Origin: Bacteroides faecichinchillae JCM 17102 | Lineage (GTDB): Bacteria; Bacteroidota; Bacteroidia; Bacteroidales; Bacteroidaceae | Assembly: GCF_000614145.1 (NCBI RefSeq) | Contig: NZ_BAKK01000005.1 | Location: forward strand, 104,162 to 168,161 | DNA: 64,000 bases | Direction: 5' to 3' | In this document: piece by piece, positions 39,097 through 48,053 of the stretch | Layout: every line of letters begins with the position of its first letter | How positions within the stretch are numbered: position 1 is the first letter of the stretch | Program-made: the position numbers and the translations under genes | Notes under the pieces: generated by a model | The model's input: the letters and a program-made list of their open reading frames with translations, nothing else | Told to the model about the DNA's origin: nothing | Databases searched by the model: none

Positions 39097-40144
39097 ATGA
39101 AAGGATTACCATTACAAGTAAAGTCTTGTCTTGATAAAGCATTAGATTCCGCATTATTAGCAGTAGAGACGTATAATAAACCTGCTGTTAAATTTAAATC
39201 GGGCGGATACATTGTTTTAATGTGTATAGCATGGACTTCTTTATTACATGGAATCTTTTTAAGAAAAAAGATTAAGCCAATATATAAAGAAAAAAATGGC
39301 CGATACAAAAAGGTAAATGGAGAGATTCAGTATTGGGAACTAAAAACGTGTGTCGCAAAATATTTTGTTGACAGCAACAATCCTATTCGCAAGAATTTAG
39401 AGTTTTTTATACCGTTAAGAAACAAAATTGAACACAAATTTTTACCTGAATTAGATTCTAATATTTTTGCAGAATGCGAATCCTTATTATTGAATTTTGA
39501 TAAAATCGTGGAAGCTGAATTTGGACATAAATATTGTTTGCGCGAATCGTTATCTTTTGCTTTGCAGTTATTTCCATCTTCAGAGACATTAAGTATGGCT
39601 ACAAAAGCAAATAAAGACTATGATAGTATAGTTTCCTTTATTAATCAATATCGTTCTTCTATAACTACTGATGTATTAAATTCAGGTGAGTATGCTTTTA
39701 AGGCCTTTTTAATTCAGGTTGCAAACCATAAATCTAAAGATGCATTGCCTATTCAATTTTTTTTCTTTTGATAAAATGACAGATGAAGAAAAGAAAAAAG
39801 TCGAAAGAATCGCTGCATTAATCAAAGAAAAACATATTCCCGTTGCAAATGATGACAAAATAAAACCTGGTACTGTTGTTGAAATGGTCCAGCGAGCTTT
39901 AGGAAATAAATCAATAGTTAAGGGAAAGAAAAGAGTAGATAAATTCAATATGGATACACATACAAGGTGTTGGAAAAAATATAAAATAAGACCAGAAACA
40001 GGTAGTTCACATCCAGAAAGAACAAATACTAAATATTGTGTTTATGATTCTATGAATAAAAATTATGGCTATACACAAGCGTGGGTTGATTTTTTAATTG
40101 AACAAATGAATAAGGATGAAGAATACAACTCTCTTTTTGAATGA
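39097..40144 (+). pseudogene. DUF3644 (HEPN-like) protein, frameshift in a T8 tract
   Basis: About 349 residues when one T is removed from the eight-T run at 39757-39764: the first part (to IQF) then continues in frame as SFDKMTDEEKKKVERIAAL. The N-terminal domain is helical and has PLRNKIEHKF (about residues 108-117), an Rx4H motif as in HEPN ribonucleases. The C-terminal part has HTRCWKKYKIRPETGSSHP and YGYTQAWVDFLIEQ, the usual DUF3644 ending. Lies 113 bases after the SMC-like gene, so it may be a third member or a separate unit. The T8 tract may be an assembly error or a slippage site giving ON/OFF expression. Confidence 0.75.
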
Positions 40145-40308
40145 AAGCAAAATAAAAAGTATATGGTTTTGCTGGTTTGTTTGAATATAATTATATCTTT
40201 GCGAAACTTATTAAGTAGGCGTTCCTTTTAATAATGCAGATTTAGACAAATAAGGGAACTTAACTCGTTTCTAAATCGTTACCTGTCTAAAAAAATAGAA
40301 CTTGTAAG

Positions 40309-40333
40309 TTTCTTATTTTCAATGAATAAGAAA
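40309..40333. repeat. Short inverted repeat beside truncated integrase
   Basis: TTTCTTATT (40309-40317) and AATAAGAAA (40325-40333) form a 9-bp perfect stem five bases from the point where the integrase reading frame is cut off. It could be a terminator or mark the rearrangement junction. Confidence 0.35.
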
Positions 40334-40337
40334 AGAT

Positions 40338-41360
40338 TTAATGCCTAGCGGTGTGAAAAGAAATATGTTTATCTACTCCCGCCAGTTTAGCCAAAGCATT
40401 CAATTCTTTATTCACATTTGAATTATCTTCCAATCGGAAAAAGTCATTGAGAGTATCCTTGTAACGTTCTAAAACCAACAGTCCTTTCCCGCCAAATAAC
40501 AGATACAACGGAAGACGTACTTCAATCTTGGTTTTAACGGATTTATAAACCAACCATGTCTCCTGATAAAGTTCTACAATATTAGCAGCAGTCAGATTCA
40601 CAAAATCGGAATATCGCAATCCGGCATAACAGCAGAATAAAAAAGCATCTTTGGAATGCTGTAACTTTGCGTATCGTCCTTCCAATTCTAAATTTTCTAT
40701 TTTACGAAGTTCTTCCGGAGATAAATGCGTATGCTTCCCTTCCACATTTTTTATTTTATATTTCCTGAAAGCATATTTTCGGATATCCATATATTCTTTA
40801 TTGATAGCCACATTCACGTAACGTTTCACATGTTTCATGTGTTTGGCTATTGTATTAATGTGGTATCCTTTCGATTGGAGAAAATTATCAAATGAAGAAA
40901 CGAATTCAAAGGTTAAATCAGCAAAACGAATTTCTTTTTTAAACTCCTGCAACAGCTGGAGAGTAGAAAGATGATTTTGTTTGGTACATTCTTTTAATAA
41001 GGAGTTTTTTATTTCTTCTTTGACAAATGTCAGAAAGGAATTTCGACTGTCTGTTGTTGATTTGGTTACCGTATCCTTTAATAATTCCAACGAGATTGTT
41101 TTTCCCTGTTGCCAAAGTTCCAGTTCCTTTTGTTCGAGGATAGCAACAATTCCATAAAGCATACGATTCAAAGCTTCTTTATTAGGATGCTCTTTCACCA
41201 TTCTCCGTTTAGTATCCCATTGTTCAGGCCGGAGATAAACTCTGGTCGAGAAGTAAATCTTCCGTCTATTCAGATAAGCTTCCACTTGTACAAGTGCATT
41301 ACCCTTCTTGTTCAGTTTCTTTTTCCGGTTATATACAAGGCTATAGCTAATCTTTCCCAT
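40338..41360 (-). pseudogene. Tyrosine integrase truncated in its catalytic domain
   Basis: 340 residues from the ATG at 41360. It has the Bacteroides integrase N-terminal domain (KKLNKKGNALVQVEAYLNRR), core-binding domain, and catalytic start with the Arg-containing CCYAGLRYSDFVNL. It stops right after HISFHTARH, so the second His and the Tyr nucleophile (about 60 residues) are missing. No frame on the minus strand downstream restores them, so this is a true truncation rather than a one-base error. It probably marks the right edge of the island and a past deletion or insertion there. It should be inactive. Confidence 0.85.
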
Positions 41361-41450
41361 ACTTTTAATTTTAAATTAATACTATGAACAAATTAGATGT
41401 AGCTATGTATAATTGATAAAAAAGAATAAGTCCTACTATCTGCAAAAACG

Positions 41451-42110
41451 TTAGTGAATCATTCCCAACATCCCTTCTTTCACAATATCGGTCAATATTG
41501 GTTTTGCTCCGCTCACAAAACATTCTACCGCAATTACCATCAGGATCAACCCCATCAAACGCATCATTACATTATTACCAGTTTCTCCCAACACATTCAC
41601 CAAACGTGTAGAAGCGCGGAGAATGAAATAAGTAATGAGATAGATCAAGGCAATAGTTCCAATTAAAACACCTTTCATTTCAAAAGAATTCGCGTCTTGC
41701 ATCAATACGATTGCATTGGCTATCGCGCCCGGTCCACACAGCATCGGTATCCCTAAAGGGGTAATGGAGATATCGTCAGCGTAAGTTTTGATTTCTTCGT
41801 CCTTCAGTTTCATCGGTGTATAACGGGCTTGCAACATGTCAAAACCTATTTTAAAGATAATAACGCCTCCTGCAATACGAAAGCCATTGGTCGATATACC
41901 AAAGAATTTAAAGAGGAACTGCCCTGCAAAAACAAATACCATAATCGTTATAAACGACACAATAGTCGCCCGACGCACAATTGCCCGACGTTCTTGATCT
42001 GTCATTCCATGTGTCATAGTGAGAAATACGGGCATGGTTCCCAAAGGATTAGTGAGCGTGAAAAACGAAGTAAAACAGAGCAAAGAGAACGGAAGAAGCG
42101 TACTATCCAT
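41451..42110 (-). CDS. MarC family integral membrane protein (UPF0056)
   Basis: A 219-residue membrane protein with about six helices. Characteristic segments are FFTLTNPLGTMPVFLTMT (about residues 15-32), RIAGGVIIFKIGFDML and the second-half repeat ITPLGIPMLCGPGAIANAIVLM. The internal repeat of N-P-x-G / G-P-G motifs is typical of the family. MarC was once linked to multiple antibiotic resistance but its role is unsettled; some relatives affect amino-acid export. It resumes the core chromosome after the island. Monocistronic by spacing (62 bases to the next gene upstream). Confidence 0.93.
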   Translation of the reverse strand: MDSTLLPFSLLCFTSFFTLTNPLGTMPVFLTMTHGMTDQERRAIVRRATIVSFITIMVFVFAGQFLFKFFGISTNGFRIAGGVIIFKIGFDMLQARYTPMKLKDEEIKTYADDISITPLGIPMLCGPGAIANAIVLMQDANSFEMKGVLIGTIALIYLITYFILRASTRLVNVLGETGNNVMMRLMGLILMVIAVECFVSGAKPILTDIVKEGMLGMIH

Positions 42111-42172
42111 AACTTTATCGTATTTTTATGCATTTATTAAACGCAGCAAAAATACGACTTAATCCATAAAAA

Positions 42173-42865
42173 CTATAATAAATCCATTAATTCTTTCAAT
42201 GAATGAATCTGATAAGTAGGATAGAATGGGAAAGAATTCCGCTCTGCTACATTATAATAAACCTGAGACATTCCAACTCCGTATGCACCAGTTATATCAG
42301 CTTCCCAACTATCCCCTATCATTAGTGAAGTACACAAATCGGACTGAGTAGCTGACAAAGCAAAATTGAAGATTTCCGGCCAGGGTTTCAACACACCTAT
42401 ATCTTCCGATAGGATCACCTTTTTAAAATAATGATCGACTCCCGCCGAACGCATTTTATGTGATTGCAATTCACGAAAGCCATTAGAAAGAATATACATA
42501 TTATAACGAGGAGATAAATATTCCAATACTTCCTGTGCATAAGGCATCAAACCGCTCTTGGTAGGAATAATCGCAAAAAAGTCTTTTGAGAATTGCTCGG
42601 CTAAGGCCTTATCATTCACTCCAACCGATTGGAGAGGAAACAAAAAACGCTGATGGTTCAGCTCGTCTTTCGTTATCTTTCCATCACCGTATTCAATCCA
42701 AAGTTCGGCATTCCGTTGCTGATAAAGCATATAGTAATGGTCGAATGAATCAAAGTAACGATCCAATGAATAGTTATGGTATACTTCTTCAAAAGTTTCA
42801 CGAGCATTCTGAGAGAAGGCCCAGATTGTATCATCAAGATCAAAAAATAAATTCTTATAGTTCAT
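42173..42865 (-). CDS. HAD superfamily hydrolase, YjjG-type nucleotidase
   Basis: About 230 residues from the ATG at 42865 (MNYKNLFFDLDDTIW), chosen because the upstream in-frame ATG at 42937 lies inside the terminator of the neighbouring gene. HAD motifs: I FFDLDDT (about 7-13), II ILSNGF, III Lys in GVLKPWPEIF, IV MIGDSWEADI. A helical cap lies between motifs I and II. The YjjG group dephosphorylates non-canonical pyrimidine nucleotides, protecting against mutagenic bases. The specific substrate is inferred from the family. Confidence 0.88.
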   Translation of the reverse strand: MNYKNLFFDLDDTIWAFSQNARETFEEVYHNYSLDRYFDSFDHYYMLYQQRNAELWIEYGDGKITKDELNHQRFLFPLQSVGVNDKALAEQFSKDFFAIIPTKSGLMPYAQEVLEYLSPRYNMYILSNGFRELQSHKMRSAGVDHYFKKVILSEDIGVLKPWPEIFNFALSATQSDLCTSLMIGDSWEADITGAYGVGMSQVYYNVAERNSFPFYPTYQIHSLKELMDLL

Positions 42866-42897
42866 TAGTAGTTTTATATCGACATAGAAAATAAAAA

Positions 42898-42944
42898 AGC
42901 CAATGTGCTGATTACTCAGGCATCGAGGTATCAGCACATTGGCT
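42898..42944 (-). terminator. Terminator after coiled-coil lipoprotein gene
   Basis: A perfect 15-bp stem, AGCCAATGTGCTGAT (42898-42912) with ATCAGCACATTGGCT (42930-42944), followed on the minus strand by TTTTTT. It lies 22 bases beyond the stop at 42966. Confidence 0.88.
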
Positions 42945-42965
42945 ATTAAATAAAGATTATCTATC

Positions 42966-43823
42966 TTATTTTACCAGGATAACCAGGTATTTGGATACAC
43001 TCCAGAAATCAGTAGGATTGGTAATCTTCAAAGTCAGCTGACCTTTATCGTCCTTAACTAGTTCGTAAGAACCTGCAGGATGAGCAGTCAATAACTCAGC
43101 ACGTTTAGAATACAGCTTGATTTCTTTGGTTGTACGAATGTCGATTTGAGTAAAGTAGTCTTTATTGAAATCTGCACTTTTTAGTACATCTCCGCTTTCC
43201 AGAATCTTCTGAGCTTTCAATTCGGATTTGGTACCAAACACAAACCATGCAGCATTCAGGCTCTTTTCCTGTTCAGCAACAGTCTTAGCTTTTGCCTCAT
43301 TTTCGGCTGTCAGAGTTTCTTTAGTAGCGGCCAATTCGCTAACTGCCGCATCCAATTCCTGAATACGAATATTCTTGGAAGCTAATTCAGTTTGAAGTTC
43401 TTCAATGCGTTGTTGCTTAGCATTCAATTCTGCAGTTAAAGCTTCTACTGCTTTTTTCAACTGAGCAGAATTAGATTTGCTGCTTTTCAACTGCGCTTGT
43501 AGTTTTTCAATCTGAGTTCTATTTTCATCCATCTGCTTAGTGATAAATTCTATATCAGAAGCAATCTGTTGTTTAGCACTAATTGCATTTTCAGTAACAG
43601 TACCACGCTGCAAATCTACACGACTTTCAGCTGCATTGATCTTACGGAAACCTTCCTGGATCTCGTTGAAAGTTCCCATCATATCATCCAATTCAGCATT
43701 GCGCTGTGTTAATTCCATCAATAGAGAGTCATTTTCAGCTTTCAGGTCTTTACTTCCACCCTTTAAGCCATCACACGAAGCCAACATAGCTGCGCATACA
43801 AATAAAATTGCTAACTTTTTCAT
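42966..43823 (-). CDS. Coiled-coil lipoprotein of unknown function
   Basis: A 285-residue protein with a lipoprotein signal (LASC, Cys17) followed by DGLKGGSKDL. Residues about 25-190 form a long coiled coil rich in Glu, Lys, Gln and Ala. The C-terminal globular part (NAAWFVFGTKSELKAQKILE, then LYSKRAELLTAHPAGSYEL to the end) is widely conserved in Bacteroidetes as I recall it. It is probably anchored to a membrane facing the periplasm. It lies downstream of rsmI on the same strand, with its own terminator. Function unknown; a cell-envelope structural role is a guess. Confidence 0.8.
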   Translation of the reverse strand: MKKLAILFVCAAMLASCDGLKGGSKDLKAENDSLLMELTQRNAELDDMMGTFNEIQEGFRKINAAESRVDLQRGTVTENAISAKQQIASDIEFITKQMDENRTQIEKLQAQLKSSKSNSAQLKKAVEALTAELNAKQQRIEELQTELASKNIRIQELDAAVSELAATKETLTAENEAKAKTVAEQEKSLNAAWFVFGTKSELKAQKILESGDVLKSADFNKDYFTQIDIRTTKEIKLYSKRAELLTAHPAGSYELVKDDKGQLTLKITNPTDFWSVSKYLVILVK

Positions 43824-43857
43824 ACGTTTACATTTTACGTTTTTAAATGAAGTTATT

Positions 43858-44532
43858 TTAAATGTCTATTCCTGCAAGTACTATCACAATCTCGCCACGT
43901 GGTTCGGTAGCGGTAAAGTGTTCCACCAATTCAGCCAAACTTCCACGCACTGTTTCTTCATGGATTTTGGATATTTCACGTGATACAGTTGCCTGACGTT
44001 CCGCACCGAAATACTCAACAAACTGAGTCAGTGTTTTCAACAACCGATGAGGGGATTCATAGAATACCATCGTCCGATGTTCTTCTGCCAATGCTTTCAA
44101 ACGTGTCTGACGTCCCTTCTTCTGAGGAAGAAAACCCTCGAAACAGAACTTTTCATTCGGCAAGCCCGAAGCTACCAACGCCGGAACAAAAGCGGTTGCT
44201 CCCGGAAGACATTGTACTTCGATACCGTTACGAACACATTCACGAACAACCAGAAATCCAGGATCCGAAATACCCGGCGTACCGGCATCCGAAATCAGTG
44301 CGACTGTTTCACCTGCCTTTACTCTATTAACAACGCTCTCCACCGTTTTATGTTCATTAAACTTATGATGAGATTGCATTGCATTCTTTATTTCAAAGTG
44401 TTTCAATAAGATTCCGGAAGTACGTGTGTCTTCCGCTAAAATCAGATCGGCCTCTTTCAACACTTTAATAGCGCGAAAAGTCATATCTTCCAAATTTCCT
44501 ACCGGTGTAGGCACTACGTATAACTTTCCCAT
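43858..44532 (-). CDS. rsmI: 16S rRNA (cytidine(1402)-2'-O)-methyltransferase RsmI
   Basis: A 224-residue SAM-dependent methyltransferase of the tetrapyrrole methylase fold. Motifs: LYVVPTPVGNLEDMTFRA (about residues 3-20), LILAEDTRTSGILL, ALISDAGTPGISDPGF (about 79-94) and GLPNEKFCFEGFLP. It methylates the 2'-hydroxyl of C1402 in the 16S decoding centre. It is shorter than E. coli RsmI (286 residues), as usual in Bacteroidetes where the C-terminal domain is absent. The gene lies between the coiled-coil lipoprotein and the frameshifted coiled-coil gene, all on the minus strand. Confidence 0.95.
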   Translation of the reverse strand: MGKLYVVPTPVGNLEDMTFRAIKVLKEADLILAEDTRTSGILLKHFEIKNAMQSHHKFNEHKTVESVVNRVKAGETVALISDAGTPGISDPGFLVVRECVRNGIEVQCLPGATAFVPALVASGLPNEKFCFEGFLPQKKGRQTRLKALAEEHRTMVFYESPHRLLKTLTQFVEYFGAERQATVSREISKIHEETVRGSLAELVEHFTATEPRGEIVIVLAGIDI

Positions 44533-44537
44533 ATATC

Positions 44538-45565
44538 TTATGCTGATTGATTAAAATATTTCTTTAGTAGCTCCAGAAAGTCATTGTGAGCTTCATTTTC
44601 TTCATTAATAGTAACCTTCGAAGAAAGAAAAGCCATAGCTGCTTTATAAGACTCATTACCGATATTTGTTCAATGACACGATTCATCAAGCTACTGTCTC
44701 CGTCAAACAGTTCACGCGAAAAGCGGAAAGAGTCATTCAGACTTATGGAAGAACGTAAACCTTTCGATATTTTTATGCTTTCTCCCAAAACAGATGTTTT
44801 AACTTCATCCTTCAAAACGGGTATGTTACTTTGTTCTTCCACGATAACTTGTGCTCTTTCTTCTACCTTTTCGTAGATAAGAACACTCTCTGTTACAGGA
44901 GATTCTTGTACAGACAGTTCTTCCTCGGTCAGAGATTCTGCCTCTATACTACTTTCTGCTGCTTTATGAGGTTCTTCTGTTTTTGGAAGTTCTTTTGCTA
45001 TTTGAGGCTGCTCATCCACATATGATTGTTCTGCAGTTTGAGATCGTCCTGTCACTTGTGACGTCTCTATTACTTCAATCTGCCCTGTTTTTTGAGATTG
45101 CTCTGTCATTTGAGATTGTTCAGTCACTTTCACTTGTGTCTGTTCTTTTATCCGAGGTCTTTCAACAACAAAATATTCTTTCACAGCAGGCAGTTCTTCG
45201 TTTCTCGTCTCTGTTACTGTAACTTCTTCCGTTAAAGTTGTTGTAATTTCCTTCACTGTTTCTTTAACAACAGACGGTTCTTCAAGCAAAGCATTCTTTG
45301 TTATAGAAACGTCTTCTTTAACATCGGAATTCTCTATAATAGGAATAAAACTTTTTTCTGGATTTTCTATAGCTATAGAAGTCAAGGGAAGTTCCCGGTC
45401 AGAATCCAACTCTTGTAGCAGCTGTTCCAAACGCCCTTGCATTTGCAAGATATTACGCTTCAACAGTTCCGTTAAAGTCGAGTTTGGTTCCTGAGAAAAT
45501 GACTTCATAAGGCATTTCAACTCCTGAACATCCAACTCTATATCTGCCAATAGTTTCTGTTTCAT
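44538..45565 (-). pseudogene. Glu-rich coiled-coil protein of unknown function, single-base frameshift
   Basis: About 342 residues when repaired. It starts MKQKLLADIELDVQELKCLM, has a helical N-terminus (about 1-55), a low-complexity middle (about 80-235) of TEQSQ/EEQ-type repeats, and a conserved C-terminal domain beginning SISLNDSFRFSRELFDGDSS. The frame shifts near 44650: adding one base to AAGACTCAT (minus: GAGTCTTAT to GAGTTCTTAT) replaces the nonsense tail by SSYKAAMAFLSSKVTINEENEAH and ends at 44538. No known function; DNA- or envelope-associated roles are only guesses. Next to rsmI on the same strand. Confidence 0.7.
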
Positions 45566-45868
45566 GTCCCTTTATCGTTATTTATTATGCGAATTTAGAA
45601 ATAAATTGCGCAATAACTTAAAATAAAGAATAATTTAACAGTTCTTATACATAAAAGATTCTGCTTTAAAAGCTTCACTTAAACATATATATGGAGATTT
45701 TCTAGTATTATATCAGAGATATCTTACAGTAGATATAGGAATCTTATTTCTTACCACCAGATTAATAAAGGGATACGAAAAATAAAAAATTCTCCATTAA
45801 CAATGAAATTTCCAAGGTTATATTATCTTTGTACACATATTCATTTAATAAAGATAACACAAAATCAC
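45566..45868. other. Intergenic region upstream of tdk
   Basis: A 303-base AT-rich gap between divergent genes. TATCTTTG at 45824-45831 (plus strand) is an exact -7 box 37 bases before the thymidine kinase ATG, without a clear TTG at -33. Nothing else is recognised. Confidence 0.5.
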
Positions 45869-46465
45869 ATGGTTTTATTTTCAGAAGATCACATACTTGA
45901 GACTAGAAGAAGAGGTAGAATAGAAGTTATTTGCGGTTCTATGTTTTCAGGGAAAACGGAAGAGCTAATTCGAAGAATGAAAAGAGCACAATTTGCCCGG
46001 CAGCGCGTAGAGATATTCAAACCGGCCATTGACACACGTTACTCTGAAGAAGAAGTTGTTTCTCACGACAGTCATTCTATTGCATCTACTCCCATCGACT
46101 CATCGGCTAGTATTCTATTGTTCACTTCCGAAATAGATGTTGTCGGCATTGACGAAGCACAATTCTTTGATAATGGGCTGATTGATGTATGTAATCAACT
46201 TGCTAACAACGGTATTCGTGTAATCATCGCAGGATTGGATATGGACTTTAAAGGAAATCCATTCGGTCCGATGCCCCAATTATGCGCTATTGCCGATGAG
46301 GTTTCTAAGGTACATGCAATCTGTGTAAAATGTGGTCAGCTAGCTTCCTTTTCTCACCGTACAGTAAAAAATGACAAACAATTTCTTTTAGGTGAGACCG
46401 CAGAATATGAACCTTTATGCAGAGAATGTTATCTTCAGGCACTAGAAAAAGATAAACAAGTATAA
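45869..46465 (+). CDS. tdk: Thymidine kinase
   Basis: About 198 residues from the ATG at 45869 ([16 protein letters not shown]). The in-frame ATG at 45803 lies upstream of the -7 box and is rejected. Type II thymidine kinase motifs: P-loop [12 protein letters not shown] (about 22-33), Mg-binding [10 protein letters not shown] (about 93-102), [12 protein letters not shown] lasso, and zinc-binding Cys pairs CVKC and CREC. It phosphorylates thymidine with ATP for the salvage route to dTMP and acts in the cytoplasm. The AI-2E-type permease gene follows 17 bases downstream. Confidence 0.96.
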   Translation: MVLFSEDHILETRRRGRIEVICGSMFSGKTEELIRRMKRAQFARQRVEIFKPAIDTRYSEEEVVSHDSHSIASTPIDSSASILLFTSEIDVVGIDEAQFFDNGLIDVCNQLANNGIRVIIAGLDMDFKGNPFGPMPQLCAIADEVSKVHAICVKCGQLASFSHRTVKNDKQFLLGETAEYEPLCRECYLQALEKDKQV

Positions 46466-46482
46466 TCTCAATAAGAACAGAT

Positions 46483-47616
46483 ATGGAAAGGAAGAAAATT
46501 ACATTTGACAGTTTTATACGTGGCTCTATCGGATTGGTTTTAGCAATAGGAATATTAATGTTGGTACAACGTTTAAGCGGAGTGTTATTACCTTTCTTCA
46601 TTGCCTGGTTAATTGCCTACATGATTTATCCTTTAGTAAAATTCTTCCAATATAAATTACGTTTAAAGAGCCGGATTATATCCATCTTTTGTGCTCTATT
46701 TTTGATTACAGTTGTCGGAGTTGCTTTATTCTATCTGTTAGTACCACCAATGATCACAGAAATGGGTAGGATGAATGATCTTTTAGTTACTTACCTCACT
46801 AATGGAGCAGGAAATAATGTCCCCAAGACACTTTCTGAATTTATCCATGAGAACATTGACTTACAAGCATTAAACCGTCTATTGAGTGAGGAAAATATTC
46901 TTGCAGCTATCAAAGATACGGTTCCTAAGATGTGGGCTTTAGTGGCAGAGTCTCTCAATATTATTTTCAGCATTTTCGCTTCTTTCATCATACTATTATA
47001 TGTTATTTTCATATTATTGGATTATGAAGTTATAGCCGAAGGATGGTTGCACCTGCTCCCCAACAAATATCGTAAGTTTGCCTCTAACCTGGTTTACGAT
47101 GTACAGAATGGCATGAACAAGTATTTTCGCGGCCAAGCTCTTGTTGCATTCTGTGTAGGAATTCTCTTCAGTATTGGTTTTCTAATTATCGATTTCCCAA
47201 TGGCTATCGCCCTGGGACTTTTCATCGGTGCTCTGAACATGGTTCCTTACTTGCAAATAATAGGTTTTTTCCCTACAATTATATTGGCCATCCTCAAAGC
47301 TGCCGATACGGGACAGAACTTCTGGGTTATCATAGCATGTGCATTAGCAGTTTTTGTCATCGTTCAAGCCATACAAGATACTCTACTTGTTCCTAAGATC
47401 ATGGGAAAAATTACAGGATTAAATCCTGCAATTATCCTTTTGTCACTCTCTATTTGGGGGTCATTAATGGGAATGCTAGGCATGATCATCGCCTTGCCAC
47501 TCACAACTTTGATGCTTTCCTACTATCAACGCTTTATTATCAACAAAGAACAAATAAAATATGATGAGGTAGAAGTTATTGATAATCAAGAAACAAGCAA
47601 TAAAGAAGAAAAATAA
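46483..47616 (+). CDS. AI-2E family transporter (PerM/YdiK-like permease)
   Basis: A 377-residue membrane protein with about eight helices: two close to the N-terminus (ALAIGILMLVQRL region and FFIAWLIAYMIYPLV), a soluble helical segment (about 95-160), and a C-terminal cluster with ALGLFIGALNMVPYLQIIGFFP and IMGKITGLNPAIILLSLSIWGSLMGMLG, the family hallmarks. The C-terminal tail is acidic and hydrophilic. Members export various solutes; the AI-2 link is to one E. coli member and cannot be assumed. Probably co-transcribed with tdk; tRNA-Lys follows with its own promoter. Confidence 0.93.
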   Translation: MERKKITFDSFIRGSIGLVLAIGILMLVQRLSGVLLPFFIAWLIAYMIYPLVKFFQYKLRLKSRIISIFCALFLITVVGVALFYLLVPPMITEMGRMNDLLVTYLTNGAGNNVPKTLSEFIHENIDLQALNRLLSEENILAAIKDTVPKMWALVAESLNIIFSIFASFIILLYVIFILLDYEVIAEGWLHLLPNKYRKFASNLVYDVQNGMNKYFRGQALVAFCVGILFSIGFLIIDFPMAIALGLFIGALNMVPYLQIIGFFPTIILAILKAADTGQNFWVIIACALAVFVIVQAIQDTLLVPKIMGKITGLNPAIILLSLSIWGSLMGMLGMIIALPLTTLMLSYYQRFIINKEQIKYDEVEVIDNQETSNKEEK

Positions 47617-47640
47617 TTAGCACTTTTTTCTACAAAATAC

Positions 47641-47670
47641 TTGCAGATTAAATAAAAGTCATTACCTTTG
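47641..47670 (+). promoter_or_regulatory. Promoter of tRNA-Lys (exact Bacteroides consensus)
   Basis: TTG at 47641-47643, 19 bases, TACCTTTG at 47663-47670. The mature tRNA begins 40 bases further on, so transcription should start near 47677. Confidence 0.85.
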
Positions 47671-47710
47671 CACCCGCAATCAGGAAATAACTGATTTGCA
47701 AATAAGGATT

Positions 47711-47783
47711 GATTCGCTAGCTCAGCAGGTAGAGCACAACACTTTTAATGTTGGGGTCCTGGGTTCGAGCCCCAGGCGGATCA
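47711..47783 (+). tRNA. tRNA-Lys (anticodon TTT)
   Basis: A 73-base cloverleaf: acceptor GATTCGC/GCGGATC (one T-G pair), D arm GCTC/GAGC, anticodon stem CAACA/TGTTG with loop CTTTTAA (anticodon TTT), variable GGGTC, TpsiC arm CTGGG/CCCAG with loop TTCGAGC, discriminator A. The CCA end is not encoded. It reads lysine codons AAA and AAG. The region just downstream shows scars of element integration. Confidence 0.97.
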
Positions 47784-47804
47784 CTTTTAAAATACTGAAA
47801 ATCA

Positions 47805-47837
47805 AGCGGTTATCTAAAACAGATAATCGCTTTTTTC
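47805..47837 (+). terminator. Terminator after tRNA-Lys
   Basis: AGCGGTTATCT (47805-47815) pairs with AGATAATCGCT (47821-47831) with one G-T pair, loop AAAAC, followed by a run of T, 22 bases after the tRNA. Confidence 0.88.
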
Positions 47838-47846
47838 TTTATATAC

Positions 47847-47886
47847 GCTACGTTTTGCTACGTTTGTGTAAACCAGTGTGTAAACC
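47847..47886. repeat. Paired short direct repeats downstream of tRNA-Lys
   Basis: GCTACGTTT occurs at 47847-47855 and 47857-47865, and TGTGTAAACC at 47865-47874 and 47877-47886. Such paired motifs are usual just upstream of tyrosine integrase genes in Bacteroides elements that insert into tRNA 3' ends. No integrase gene remains, so this is a probable integration scar. Confidence 0.45.
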
Positions 47887-48053
47887 GGAAAACCAGGTCA
47901 GTCCGAAAACTGTGGGTATGTTACGTTAATAAGCTTTTTAAAGTACAAAAACAAGACTGGAACATCGTAATTCTATAGGGTCAATTTTTATTATAATTTC
48001 AGTGGATCAGTTGTGGTTATAAAGGTGAGTCAGAGAACTTTTATAATAGTGGG

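Noticed and set aside
39719..40144. Separate 141-residue gene overlapping the DUF3644 frame
   Set aside because: Its first codons overlap the upstream gene out of frame, and its body is the known C-terminal part of DUF3644; it is one gene broken in a T8 run.
47696..47929. 77-residue open frame across the tRNA
   Set aside because: It translates the tRNA-Lys gene and its terminator, so it is not a protein gene.
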